This document shows positions 21,733-30,927 of a DNA stretch of 37,072 bases, piece by piece. The notes under the pieces are model-generated. The model made no database searches, had not been told where the DNA came from, and worked only from the letters and a program-made list of their open reading frames with translations. The position numbers were made by a program, and so were the translations under genes. Numbering within the stretch: position 1 is the stretch's first letter; each line of letters begins with the position of its first letter. The stretch is from JAHFKM01 sp035655455 (GTDB lineage Archaea > Nanobdellota > Nanobdellia > SCGC-AAA011-G17 > GW2011-AR18), in contig DASRUL010000038.1 of NCBI GenBank assembly GCA_035655455.1, forward strand, positions 1-37,072, written 5' to 3'.

Positions 21733-22869
21733 ATGATCCAAAATATAGTAAAACTTCAACTTAGAGACAAAAAAGATCATTATGCCGTTACATTCTACAA
21801 AGAAATTAGAAACCGATTAGGAATAACATCAAAAAGTATTTTATTACTTAAAATTCGTGAACAGATACTAATCAGAATACCTAATGTTGATTTTGCAGTC
21901 ACAATTCCAAAAAAAATTATTGTTGACTCGACTTCGCTTATTGAAATAGAGGTAATTAAAATTTATAATCAAGAAGAGTGCCTTAAAAGAGACAATCTTG
22001 ATATAGACGGCGAGGATGTTCAACTCAATGCCCTTATTCCTACAAAAACAGTTTATGGTAAGAACATATTCGTTTTAGATTTTAAGGGTAAACAATATGT
22101 TTGGTATTCTGTTGGTGGAGGGGTTAAACCAATACTTATAAATAAAAACGTAAATTTGATAGAATTAGCAGAACTTATAGGATTCTTTTTTGGTGATGGC
22201 AGCACTTCTCAAAGCATAAGAAGCTTTAGATTAACTAACGCCGAACCCTCTACTTTGATACATTGTTTGAATATTTTAGAAAGGATAGGTATTTCTAGGA
22301 ATTTATTTAAAGCTCAGATTATTTATAGTTCGAATACTGAAATTAATCAACAGATAAAAGAGAAATGCATAGATTATTGGATTAGAATCCTAAACTTAAA
22401 TAGAAATCAAATTATATCTGTTAGTAGAAGCAAAGCAAAAACACGATCTTTAGAATATGGATCGGCAAGAATTTTTTTCGATAATAGCACATTTTTAGAG
22501 ATAATGCTTCATGGAGTTCTTAAAAAATTCATAGAGATATTACTTTCCGCATCCAATTCTTCTGAAAGAAATATTCTCATTGGTTTTATGAGAGGGCTTG
22601 CTGCTGCGGAAGGGTATGTTGGCTTGACTAAACTCAATTCACTTAGTAAACTAAGCTTATCATTTGACCCCCATAGCACTGAACTCTATTTTTATAGAAT
22701 ACTTTTAAAAAACTTAGGAGTAGAACCCGCTAAAGTTAGAGGCAATCAACTTTATATCTATCGCATTTCTAACTTTAAGATATTTAATGAAATAAACCTT
22801 TTTAAGTTTCATGACACAAAAAAAGAAAAATTCAAACTAGGGTACAAAAATCATAGGTATAGCCCTTAA
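21733..22869 (+). CDS. free-standing LAGLIDADG homing endonuclease-like protein
   Basis: A 378-aa protein with two LAGLIDADG motifs: ELAELIGFFFGDGS at residues 144-157 and ILIGFMRGLAAAEGYV at 281-296, each ending in the acidic residue (Asp155, Glu293) needed for metal-dependent DNA cleavage. The two-motif form acts as a monomer on long asymmetric sites. Residues 1-110 precede the nuclease and look beta-rich (YAVTFYKEIRNRLGITSKSI, then AVTIPKKI), perhaps an AbrB-like DNA-binding module. It is not embedded in a host protein or a visible rRNA/tRNA intron. Very A/T-rich with different codon use from its surroundings, consistent with transfer. Overlaps the convergent trpS by 4 bp. Confidence 0.87.
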   Translation: MIQNIVKLQLRDKKDHYAVTFYKEIRNRLGITSKSILLLKIREQILIRIPNVDFAVTIPKKIIVDSTSLIEIEVIKIYNQEECLKRDNLDIDGEDVQLNALIPTKTVYGKNIFVLDFKGKQYVWYSVGGGVKPILINKNVNLIELAELIGFFFGDGSTSQSIRSFRLTNAEPSTLIHCLNILERIGISRNLFKAQIIYSSNTEINQQIKEKCIDYWIRILNLNRNQIISVSRSKAKTRSLEYGSARIFFDNSTFLEIMLHGVLKKFIEILLSASNSSERNILIGFMRGLAAAEGYVGLTKLNSLSKLSLSFDPHSTELYFYRILLKNLGVEPAKVRGNQLYIYRISNFKIFNEINLFKFHDTKKEKFKLGYKNHRYSP

Positions 22870-23930
22870 AATTCATTTTTCAAGATGGCCTTATTGAGAT
22901 CTGACTTTTTAATAGTATTAACCTTCTTTTGAAACTTGCTAGTAAGTTCAATTAATCTATCAGAAAGCATCTTTTTGACTTCTCCACTCAAGATATTACC
23001 CTTCTTGTAATCCCCAAAAAGATCCTCAGATTCCTTTTTACTAAGAAAAAATTTGGATAAATACTGACAAGCAATATCAATTTCTGGGTTCCCTCCAAGT
23101 CTTTTATGCTCCTCAACAGATTTTTGCCCTCCACTAAATGCACTTCCCACTTTTTTGCTTATCAACTTTGCATCATCTTTTAGAAATATCCCATTATTTC
23201 TCGATTTAGACATCTTTTCTCCATCAAGACCTGGTAAAAAAGAAGTATGCAAAATAGAAGGCTTGCTATACCCAAAAAGAGGGGCGACATCCCTACAAAT
23301 ACGGATATGTGGATCTTCATCAGGACCAATTATTACAAGCACGTTTTTTATATCAAATTTTTCCTGTGGAAATAGAATATGGGCTGATTGTACCGAAGGA
23401 TAAAAATATAGTCCGATATTTTCTTCATTCTTATAACCATACGTTGCCTTAATTTCAGATAAGTTGATCTTTTTACAAAGTTTTATAGCTAAATTGTAGA
23501 TATTTGTATACACCTGATCGATAATAAAATATGTCTTCTTAGGATCAAACCCATACGCAAGCAATTCTTTTGCTAATTCTAAAGAATAGTTTAGTGCCTG
23601 CTCTTGATTTTTTACTTTTCCAGCAACATAACTCTCGTCATCAGAAATAGGAATAAAAACAGGAATTCCAAATTCCCTTTGGAAATAGAGGTTTGTATCA
23701 AAAACAACTTTATGGCCTAAATGAATCGTTCCAGAAGCATTAAATCCTGATACAATCGCACACTTTTCTCCTTTTTTTAAGGCATCTAAAAATTTATCAA
23801 AATCTCTATGTGAATAGATTAGTTTGTTCTTAAAAGTATAGAATTCTGGCACTTCTTTTAGAGTGGTTATACTGATAGCTCCAAACTCTTTAACAAGTCT
23901 TTCATTACTTTCCAATAAAGATGTTACCAT
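22866..23930 (-). CDS. trpS: tryptophanyl-tRNA synthetase
   Basis: A 354-aa class I aminoacyl-tRNA synthetase that charges tRNA-Trp. HIGH-type motif GTIHLGH lies at residues 67-73 and KMSKS at 239-243, with LGGNPEIDIACQYL near the anticodon-binding end. The signature is the archaeal/eukaryotic type, not the bacterial one. The frame is open to 23996, but the ATG at 23930 is preferred: a TATA box (GTTTAAAAGG, at 23952-23961 on this strand) is 27 bases upstream, and the longer reading would run into the neighbouring divergent promoter. Strongly A/T-rich third positions. Confidence 0.95.
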   Translation of the reverse strand: MVTSLLESNERLVKEFGAISITTLKEVPEFYTFKNKLIYSHRDFDKFLDALKKGEKCAIVSGFNASGTIHLGHKVVFDTNLYFQREFGIPVFIPISDDESYVAGKVKNQEQALNYSLELAKELLAYGFDPKKTYFIIDQVYTNIYNLAIKLCKKINLSEIKATYGYKNEENIGLYFYPSVQSAHILFPQEKFDIKNVLVIIGPDEDPHIRICRDVAPLFGYSKPSILHTSFLPGLDGEKMSKSRNNGIFLKDDAKLISKKVGSAFSGGQKSVEEHKRLGGNPEIDIACQYLSKFFLSKKESEDLFGDYKKGNILSGEVKKMLSDRLIELTSKFQKKVNTIKKSDLNKAILKNEF

Positions 23931-23951
23931 TCTTCTCTTCGAGAAAGCGTT

Positions 23952-23986
23952 CCTTTTAAACTTAACGCTCCACAAACTTAATAAAG
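23952..23986. promoter_or_regulatory. divergent TATA boxes of trpS and the presenilin homologue
   Basis: The minus-strand TATA (TTTAAAA, within 23952-23961) serves trpS at 23930. The plus-strand TTAATAAA (23978-23985) lies about 26 bases before the ATG at 24008. Both fit leaderless transcripts. Confidence 0.5.
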
Positions 23987-24007
23987 ATCGCATCAACGAA
24001 AAACATA

Positions 24008-24868
24008 ATGAAACATGATCTCGGAATTACTCTTGTTTTGTTAGCTCTTTTTCTTTCCGCGCACCTCGTTGGCCTCCTTATCGTCAGGCACTACCTTCCA
24101 GAAGAACAACAACTTCCCTTAAACATCCAAAAACCACAACTCGAAGAACAAACCTCTTACTTACCTATCTTTCTCGCAATCCTCCTCGCGTCATTGCTCG
24201 CCTTGCTCCTCATCAAATTCCAAGCCCTAGGCTTATGGAAGCTCTGGTTCTTCCTCTCAGTCATTTTTACTCTCACTATCGCCTTCGCATCATTCCTCCC
24301 CCAACTCCTCGCACTCGGTTTCGCACTCATCCTCGCCTTCTTCAAGATCATCAAACCAAACCTCATCATCCATAATTTCACAGAAATCTTCATCTACGGA
24401 GGATTGGCGGCGCTCTTCGTCCCAGTCTTAAACTTATTCTCAGTCATTCTCCTCTTAGCATTGATCTCACTCTACGACATGATCGCAGTCTGGAAAACCA
24501 AGCACATGATCTCCCTAGCGAAATTCCAATCCCAGTCAAAAATCTTCGCAGGGTTGTACTTGCCCTATGAAAAAAAGAAGTATATTACTCCTTTAAAAAT
24601 TACCCCAACAACAACCTACAAAGAAACAAGATACATAGAAAAACAAGCCATCCTTGGAGGGGGGGACATTGGGTTTCCTCTTTTATTTTCAGGCGTCATC
24701 CTCAAATATTACGGCCTTATCCCAGCAATAACAGTGTCAGTTGTAACCACCTTCAGTCTCTTCGTCCTCTTCACTCTCGCAGAAAAACAAAAATTCTACC
24801 CAGCCATGCCTTTCTTAACTGCCGGATGCCTCCTAGGGTATGGTATTACTTACCTCCTTTATTTGTGA
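24008..24868 (+). CDS. presenilin-like (A22) intramembrane aspartyl protease
   Basis: A 286-aa protein with about eight to nine TM helices. It has the two catalytic aspartates of the GxGD family: YD at Asp157 (LISLYDMIAVW) and GGGD at Asp220 (LGGGDIGFPLLF), plus a PAMPF element at 265-269 matching the presenilin PAL position. Archaeal presenilin homologues (PSH) cut membrane-embedded substrates. It lies directly next to the second pilus-like locus: preflagellin/prepilin peptidases (FlaK, PibD) are also GxGD enzymes. No dedicated prepilin peptidase gene is seen in the window, so this protease is a candidate for pilin processing, by inference only. Its coding strand is A/C-rich. Confidence 0.92.
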   Translation: MKHDLGITLVLLALFLSAHLVGLLIVRHYLPEEQQLPLNIQKPQLEEQTSYLPIFLAILLASLLALLLIKFQALGLWKLWFFLSVIFTLTIAFASFLPQLLALGFALILAFFKIIKPNLIIHNFTEIFIYGGLAALFVPVLNLFSVILLLALISLYDMIAVWKTKHMISLAKFQSQSKIFAGLYLPYEKKKYITPLKITPTTTYKETRYIEKQAILGGGDIGFPLLFSGVILKYYGLIPAITVSVVTTFSLFVLFTLAEKQKFYPAMPFLTAGCLLGYGITYLLYL

Positions 24869-24936
24869 TAACAAAATTTTTCTTCCGGAAACTTTCTCTG
24901 ACTAGAATATTTTAATAAAAAAATTTCAAAATACCC

Positions 24937-25488
24937 TTATATAGAAGACCACATATACAAACTAATCACCTGATTCTCGCAATCCTCGGGGCGAAGCAGA
25001 CGCGGCGGCGCAGTCGGCTGCCTCACACACGTCAGGGTCGCCGGGCCAGGAGCGCTCGCATCCCGCTGGCTCAAAAACGCAGACCTTGTATACACCGCGC
25101 GAGAAACAATTTCCGGACTTCCAAAAAAAATATTAAAACCTGTTTCAGTGTTCACGCTATCCGGCGCAAAATAAATACAATCATTCGTCCCAGACGTACA
25201 CACCTTAAACGCGAACTTCCACACAGAAAAAGGAGGCAACGTTTCTCCAATTACTCTTCTCAATTTTTCTCTTCCTTGCACATCACGCCGCACCAGCACA
25301 TCCTCGCGAAAGGCAGGATCATTCTGCACCCGCTTCAAAACCGCCTTCAGCGTGTTATCAAGCTCTGGAGGAACCTCGCCAGTAGATTTCGGCGCCTTCG
25401 GAAGAATCGTCACCAAGTACCCAAACACAAGCACAATCGCGATAATCGCCTCCAAGATCCTAATAAACCCTTTTTTGCTAATTACCAT
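24937..25488 (-). CDS. class III pilin-like protein, last gene of the second pilus locus
   Basis: A 183-aa protein beginning MVISKKGFIRILEAIIAIVL, a very clean class III signal: KKG, then a helix starting FIRILEAI with the glutamate at +5-like position that type IV pilins use in assembly. The mature domain has cysteines in KVCTSGTNDCIYF and LTCVRQ. It overlaps the upstream gene by 7 bases, so it is the 3' end of the minus-strand operon running from the TadA-like ATPase. Likely a minor or major pilin of that system. Confidence 0.85.
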   Translation of the reverse strand: MVISKKGFIRILEAIIAIVLVFGYLVTILPKAPKSTGEVPPELDNTLKAVLKRVQNDPAFREDVLVRRDVQGREKLRRVIGETLPPFSVWKFAFKVCTSGTNDCIYFAPDSVNTETGFNIFFGSPEIVSRAVYTRSAFLSQRDASAPGPATLTCVRQPTAPPRLLRPEDCENQVISLYMWSSI

Positions 25489-26693
25489 ACCGAAATCTTC
25501 ACCACCACCGGTACCTTTACCGCCTCCTCAGTCAATATAAAACTACTGAACTGGCGCACGTCCACGCGGGCCTCAAGCGGAACAGGAACATCAGGAAAAC
25601 CATAATTAATAAACGGATTCACATCAGCCTCAGACGTGCGCACCTCAATCTTAAAATCTTTCACAGGAGGAACCCCAAACACCCGCTTCACGCAGTCATA
25701 GCCCTGAAGATTCTGCGGAGGCCCACACTCAGTTGTAAAACGCGTCTCAGCAGTTCTTAGCGACAAGAGCCGCTGCAAATGCAACCCATCCACCACCTCA
25801 GGGGCGCCAAGCGTGTAACGAACACGGCAATCATGCTCAGGATAAAACTGCAAGGGAAGCGCTGCACAATCAGCAGGATAAGTAAATGTCACAGGAGGAT
25901 TTTGAGGCGGACACCTCGTAAGAAAATCCTCTCGAAGAATACACGCGCGCCTGCTTCCAGAAGCGCGATTAAGCTGCGTGAGAGGAGCCTGCACAAGAGG
26001 ATCTTGGCTGTACACTACCAAATACTTCCTCCGCGTCAACGCGGAGCTAAACGCCGTATTCACTCTCAACACAGGATTCCCATTTTCAAGACCAAACCTC
26101 AACCTCCGCTCACCAGAATCATCTCTATCGCGGCCACTTCGCCTATCCACATCTCTCCGCGCGGTCTCGCTGTCAGAATCGCCGCTCACCCTCTCTCTAC
26201 CAGTAGGCCGCTCAGGAGCCTCAGCATCAGCATCCCTCACTTCATTTTCCACAGAACCAGGGAGGGGATTTTCAGTCGAGGTCACATAAAAAAACATCAC
26301 CCGACGACGCAGCTCAGTTGGAGCTGAAGGCAGCCCTGTAAAGGGAGGAAAAGGCGCACAATCAAACCTTCTCGTCAGAGCATTCCGCTGGCACTCACCC
26401 ACAAACTCAAACACATTTTGGTCGCCACGATACTGAGTTGAATCTTCAGTGACAGAAGCCCTTCCTGTTCCAGGAGCCTGATACCTCAACAACTCTGTAA
26501 ACAACGGCTGCTTTGTCACCTTCCATGTCAACTTCTCCTCAATACTCCTCTGCACCACATCTAACACAATCTTATGATCAACAGCAGGAGTAACGCCTGG
26601 CTTAAACACCACTAATATTAAACCCAAGTACACCAAGAACAACCCAATCGCGAGAATCCAATCCACCTCACCACCAATACCTTTCTTATTCAT
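25482..26693 (-). CDS. large pilin-like protein with charged Arg/Asp-rich linker
   Basis: A 403-aa protein beginning MNKKGIGGEVDWILAIGLFL: KKGIGG leader, then a hydrophobic helix of about 18 residues. A strikingly charged segment at about residues 152-198 (rich in Arg, Asp, Glu, Ser) separates two soluble parts; the second holds many cysteines (RACIL, TRCPPQ, ADCAAL, HDCRVR, TECGPP, YDCVKR). Such a linker may be flexible on the outside. The ATG at 26693 overlaps the TadC stop as ATGA; a GTG three codons upstream would also be in frame but is less likely. Probably a large minor pilin or tip subunit. Confidence 0.82.
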   Translation of the reverse strand: MNKKGIGGEVDWILAIGLFLVYLGLILVVFKPGVTPAVDHKIVLDVVQRSIEEKLTWKVTKQPLFTELLRYQAPGTGRASVTEDSTQYRGDQNVFEFVGECQRNALTRRFDCAPFPPFTGLPSAPTELRRRVMFFYVTSTENPLPGSVENEVRDADAEAPERPTGRERVSGDSDSETARRDVDRRSGRDRDDSGERRLRFGLENGNPVLRVNTAFSSALTRRKYLVVYSQDPLVQAPLTQLNRASGSRRACILREDFLTRCPPQNPPVTFTYPADCAALPLQFYPEHDCRVRYTLGAPEVVDGLHLQRLLSLRTAETRFTTECGPPQNLQGYDCVKRVFGVPPVKDFKIEVRTSEADVNPFINYGFPDVPVPLEARVDVRQFSSFILTEEAVKVPVVVKISVW

Positions 26694-27640
26694 CTCGCCC
26701 ACTGCCTCCTCACCAAGAGAGCAACAGCAACAGCCGTGCCTGTCGTCACCGCGCTGCTTCCCGCGCCCAACAAGCCACTAATCGTCGTCATTAACAAATA
26801 TCCGCCAAGAATCATTATCACCGCGTGCTTCACCCCGGCAGTAAACGAACCCTCACTAAACTTCCCCAACATCAGCCCCGCAAACAAGCCCTGCACCACA
26901 ATCGTGCCAAGAAACACAGAAGTAAGATCAGTCTTCTCCCCGGCGCCAGATCCAGCAAAGGATGCGGAAAGCCCGGCAACAACCTCCCCGCTAATCTCAC
27001 TCAACTTCGGAATTAAGTACACCTGCATCACAATCATAATTCCAATAAACACAAAAAAAATGATATACCCTTGAATCATCTGCCCATACGCCTGCGACTT
27101 CTGCTCATCTTTCAACTTCTTAATCTCCAACACGGACCCAGACACAGCCCCAAGCACCGCAGCAAGATCACCCCCAGACTTCTCAGCCTGAATCACAATG
27201 CCCACAGAACGGCGAATCACCACATTCTTCGTATCCTTCGCGAAAATCGTCAACGCGTCATTCAAAGGATAGCCCCACTCAATCTGGTTCGCGAGCTTCT
27301 CGATATACGGCGTCAACGCGCCATAATTCGCGCCAGCCTGACGCACTTGTATTATCGCCTGAGGAATCGACACCCCAGAGCGAACAATCTCACCAAGATT
27401 TCTCACAAACTCCAAAAACTTCGTCTCCAACTCCTTCTGACGCTTCTTCTCAGCCAAAAAATCCTGAAAAAACGGCAATGTCCCAAAAAAAATACCAACC
27501 ACAAAAATAGGAGCAAAAAACCACTTCTTCGGACCAATCATTCCAGGAGCAAAGCTAAACAAAAAAACAAAATCAGTGAGCACAATCGCAAGAGCGACGC
27601 CGATTCCAAGATAATGTTTTGCTTTTAACTCGAGCCGCAT
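26690..27640 (-). CDS. TadC-like T2SSF platform protein
   Basis: A 316-aa membrane protein with TM helices near both ends and one type II secretion F domain at about residues 70-205 (FVRNLGEIVRSGVSIPQAII, then SVGIVIQAEKSGGDLAAVL). It is one half of the inner-membrane platform whose partner is the neighbouring TadB-like protein. The ATG at 27640 overlaps the upstream stop as ATGA; the in-frame TTG just before it is not preferred. It is downstream of TadB-like and upstream of two pilin-like genes, in the normal Tad-like order. Confidence 0.9.
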   Translation of the reverse strand: MRLELKAKHYLGIGVALAIVLTDFVFLFSFAPGMIGPKKWFFAPIFVVGIFFGTLPFFQDFLAEKKRQKELETKFLEFVRNLGEIVRSGVSIPQAIIQVRQAGANYGALTPYIEKLANQIEWGYPLNDALTIFAKDTKNVVIRRSVGIVIQAEKSGGDLAAVLGAVSGSVLEIKKLKDEQKSQAYGQMIQGYIIFFVFIGIMIVMQVYLIPKLSEISGEVVAGLSASFAGSGAGEKTDLTSVFLGTIVVQGLFAGLMLGKFSEGSFTAGVKHAVIMILGGYLLMTTISGLLGAGSSAVTTGTAVAVALLVRRQWAR

Positions 27641-28992
27641 CAATACTCACCAGCCTGCGTTTTCAAGAAAAACATGAAACCCGCGTTCAACAACGGCAAC
27701 CCAATCCACACACCCAACGTCGCAAGCAGTTTCACAGAAATTCCCGCAACTTGGCCTCCAATTGTGTTGATAATAGCCAAGGTCACGATCAACAACAACG
27801 GAGAAGCAATCAAAATGGATGTGTACACCTCAGAATACGTTCCCAACGCGTCAACCTGCTTTTTTCTCTCCAAACGATACGAAACCAACGCGTCCTCGGA
27901 CTTCTCATTCAAATACTGCTTCAAATCACCACCAGCCTCAACAGTGGACACCATCCCATTCAACAACTCCTTCAACTCCTCGCTTGGCGTCGTCGCGGCA
28001 ACATTCCGCAACGCAGTCGAAAGGTTGTAGCCAAACACATTCACAAAATTCAACACCTTCTTAATCTCCTTTTTCAATTCGGGATACTCCTCAGACTCAG
28101 CCAACAACTCAAAGATACTAATCGGAGCAGCGCCAGAGCCAGCGACCGCGCTCATATGCACCAACGCGAACGGCAAATCCCTCTTAATCTTCTTCTGCCT
28201 GTCACCAGCCAAACTCTGTGGATAAAAATAAAACGCGAGAGGGGTCATTAACGCAACCAACAACGCGAACAAAATAACAAGCGCAACATGCACCTTAAAC
28301 GCGATATTCACCACAAAAAAAAACAGCAAAAACACGGGAAACGCGATGGCGCCAAACAACAAGATCATCGCAACATAACTGCGCGAAAGCACAGCCATGT
28401 CTACCCTTAAAAAAGCGTCAAACATCGGCTGAAATATCTTAGGATACTTTCTGATCAAACGATCAGCCTTCTCTTTCATGTACCTGTTCGCAACCACGGC
28501 AACAGCATTCGGCTGGTACAATGAAAAGTCTGGAGTTTTCACCTCTACTATCTTTTTTTTCCTCTTTAATTTTTCCCCCTTCACAAACCCCTCCAACTCC
28601 TCATACTTCACCTTCAACTCCTTGATGAACGCATCTTTCTCTTTTTTTGACAAGCGCTGGAACTTCCTCGAAGCAAGATCAGGAGCAAGAATCGTCACCG
28701 TTTCCCGCCTTTTCTCAGGAAGAGGAATACGCTCTCGCGCCAACGGCCTCGGAACATCCAATGATGGAGAAATCTTCGGACTCGGAACCTTCATCGTCGG
28801 CATCCTCTCCCTTAAACCATCATCACCAACAGCGTCGTATACAGTGGATGCATGCTCGCTAATCCTCTCAAACAACGCTTTTATTTTTTCATTTATCTCT
28901 GCCTTTGCTTGTGGATTCTTCTGGGTGAGCTCACGATACTTTTTGATTGTGTCAACACACTGCACAATCGCAAGAGCAGCCTCAGCCAGCAT
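27640..28992 (-). CDS. TadB-like T2SSF platform protein with soluble N-terminal extension
   Basis: A 450-aa protein. Residues about 1-190 are soluble and mostly helical, with a proline-rich linker in the middle (residues about 70-95) and a basic stretch GEKLKRKKKIVEVK; this extension is absent from ordinary TadB proteins. TM helices begin near 205, and the F domain lies at about 275-400 (LPFALVHMSAVAGSGAAPIS, then MVSTVEAGGDLKQYL). It forms the platform with the TadC-like protein it overlaps by ATGA. The N-terminal extension could dock the ATPase or the 63-aa protein encoded just upstream. Confidence 0.9.
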   Translation of the reverse strand: MLAEAALAIVQCVDTIKKYRELTQKNPQAKAEINEKIKALFERISEHASTVYDAVGDDGLRERMPTMKVPSPKISPSLDVPRPLARERIPLPEKRRETVTILAPDLASRKFQRLSKKEKDAFIKELKVKYEELEGFVKGEKLKRKKKIVEVKTPDFSLYQPNAVAVVANRYMKEKADRLIRKYPKIFQPMFDAFLRVDMAVLSRSYVAMILLFGAIAFPVFLLFFFVVNIAFKVHVALVILFALLVALMTPLAFYFYPQSLAGDRQKKIKRDLPFALVHMSAVAGSGAAPISIFELLAESEEYPELKKEIKKVLNFVNVFGYNLSTALRNVAATTPSEELKELLNGMVSTVEAGGDLKQYLNEKSEDALVSYRLERKKQVDALGTYSEVYTSILIASPLLLIVTLAIINTIGGQVAGISVKLLATLGVWIGLPLLNAGFMFFLKTQAGEY

Positions 28993-29173
28993 TTTTCTCC
29001 CGCTCCACTTCCTTCTTCAGACCAGTCAACAAAAACAACACATGACTCTTCAGTAGTTTTATCTCAGCATCAATCTTCGGATCGTTCTGATCACGCTTTC
29101 CAAGAAGATTTTCATATTTTCTCACGACCTCAGCCAACACCTCAGCGTTATACTTCAACAAGTTCAAGCTCAT
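28982..29173 (-). CDS. 63-aa helical protein between ATPase and platform genes
   Basis: A 63-aa charged helical protein (MSLNLLKYNAEVLAEVVRKY and onward), with heptad-like leucines and no TM. Its ATG overlaps the ATPase stop as ATGA, and its end overlaps the TadB-like start by 11 bases. That tight packing makes it a real gene despite its size. It may be a small coiled-coil adaptor of the motor-platform interface. No family recognised. Confidence 0.78.
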   Translation of the reverse strand: MSLNLLKYNAEVLAEVVRKYENLLGKRDQNDPKIDAEIKLLKSHVLFLLTGLKKEVEREKNAG

Positions 29174-30891
29174 CTTCCAAGACCAAACCTCTTCACCACG
29201 CTCTCAGGAGCCTTGTAATACTCATGAATAATGCGCTGCACTTCCTTATAGTTTGTAATACCCTTACGCAGCAGCGCCTTCAACAAGGCAGCGCGCATCT
29301 TAAACTCAGCCAAGACCTGGTCTTTTGTCAAGCCATAATGCACAGAAATCGTCTCAAACACCTTGCTGTTCTGATTAAACGCAAATGAGTCGCTCGCGGG
29401 ATTCCATCTAAACATCGTGTTAATCTTCTCCACATCCACCTTCTCCTTAATCTCAAGAATCTCGTCAACGCTCGCGACCTTCCTCACTTCCTTTCCCTTA
29501 ATCTTACTCTGCTGCATCACCACGACAGCAGCCATCGTTTCAATCAACGAGCCAGAAAGCTCAATCGGAGGTGTTGTCAACCTCCTGACAAGTGTGGATA
29601 CAGACTCCGCGTGCATCGTCGCGATGCTTGGGTGGCCGCTCGCCATAGCTTGAAATAAAATAAAAGCCTCCTTTCCTCTCACTTCTCCCACAATAATATA
29701 ATCCGGACGCTGCCTAAAGCTCGCCCTCAGCAAGTCAAACAACGAAACCTCACCGTACTTCACCCCAACAAGATTTGTCAACCCTACACCGGCGCGCGCC
29801 ACAGAGGGAAGCCAATTCTCATGCTCCAACTGCAGCTCTTTCGTGTCTTCAATCGTAACTACCCTTGCCTGAGGAGGAATGAAAAACGCGATCGCGTTCA
29901 AAAACGAGGTTTTTCCAGTACCAGTCCCCCCAATCACCATGAAGCTGTTCTCATACTCTATCAGCATCCAAAGATACGCCAAAATCTCAGCGGACACTGT
30001 CCCTTTCTGTATCAATTGGATTGGACTCCATGGGGTTTTGAAAAAGCGCCTCACAGTAAAAGTAGGCCCCTTAGAAGTAATATCTATTGTGTACGTGGCG
30101 TTGACTCTGTCGCCCCCAGGCAAACTCCCATCCAGCAAGGGCTCTGCGTAACTCACATACTTCCCACACTTCTGCGCCAACTTCTCCACAAACCCGGCAA
30201 GCTTGTGAATGTCATTGTAGATTAAATTCGTCCTGATGTTCCTGTACTTCCTGTGCACAAGATACACTGGAGAATTCACGCCGTTACACTCAACATCCTC
30301 AATAAAGTAATCGTTCATCATCGGCTCCAACTCGTTCAACCCGACAAAGTCTCGATAAATATAATACATAATCTTCAGATAAGAATCCATGCTGAGATCA
30401 ATCGCAAGCTCTGTCAGCAAAATTTTCATATTCTTCTCAAGGTATAACAAAACAGTGTCACGATTGTTTGTGCTAATATAACTCAGGTTAATCAACTCAC
30501 GAATCCCCTCCTCCAATACCTTCAAAATATCCTTCTCCTTCTCGGACAAGACAGGCTCCTCAACATCATACACCAACTCTGTGTTCGCAGCGTCCCAATG
30601 AACATGCGCAAACGTGTATGGAGGAATCAAGGGATACTTTATATCGAGCTTTGTCGGATCAGCAACATCAGGAAGCGTAGGAATCCCAACATTCACATCA
30701 ATCTTAAACAAGGGCTCATCCTTTCCAACAACAGGCCTCGGAACGCTCTGCGTTTGACCCTTGTCGCTCTTGTCAGGCTGAAACTTCTTTTTTTTAAAAA
30801 CAACCACGAGAATCATGACAACTAGAACAAGAAGAACGATACTTCCCACAAGAATCATCAAGGTTGTTGCATCAAGACCAAAGACAGCCAT
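29170..30891 (-). CDS. TadA/VirB11-type ATPase with N-terminal membrane anchor
   Basis: A 573-aa motor ATPase. Walker A GGTGTGKTS lies at residues 321-329, the Asp box VTIEDTKEL at 345-353, Walker B YIIVGEVRG at 398-406 and the His box ATMHAE at 424-429; all key residues are intact. Unusually, residues 9-33 are a transmembrane helix followed by a basic KKKK cluster and a linker of about 60 residues, so the motor is membrane-tethered, whereas TadA-type ATPases are normally soluble. First gene of the minus-strand Tad-like operon, with TATA box at 30928-30937 and a GAGGAAGG element just before the ATG. Confidence 0.93.
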   Translation of the reverse strand: MAVFGLDATTLMILVGSIVLLVLVVMILVVVFKKKKFQPDKSDKGQTQSVPRPVVGKDEPLFKIDVNVGIPTLPDVADPTKLDIKYPLIPPYTFAHVHWDAANTELVYDVEEPVLSEKEKDILKVLEEGIRELINLSYISTNNRDTVLLYLEKNMKILLTELAIDLSMDSYLKIMYYIYRDFVGLNELEPMMNDYFIEDVECNGVNSPVYLVHRKYRNIRTNLIYNDIHKLAGFVEKLAQKCGKYVSYAEPLLDGSLPGGDRVNATYTIDITSKGPTFTVRRFFKTPWSPIQLIQKGTVSAEILAYLWMLIEYENSFMVIGGTGTGKTSFLNAIAFFIPPQARVVTIEDTKELQLEHENWLPSVARAGVGLTNLVGVKYGEVSLFDLLRASFRQRPDYIIVGEVRGKEAFILFQAMASGHPSIATMHAESVSTLVRRLTTPPIELSGSLIETMAAVVVMQQSKIKGKEVRKVASVDEILEIKEKVDVEKINTMFRWNPASDSFAFNQNSKVFETISVHYGLTKDQVLAEFKMRAALLKALLRKGITNYKEVQRIIHEYYKAPESVVKRFGLGR

Positions 30892-30927
30892 CCTTCCTCT
30901 TTTTCCTCACTTAAAAATCGCCAAGTC

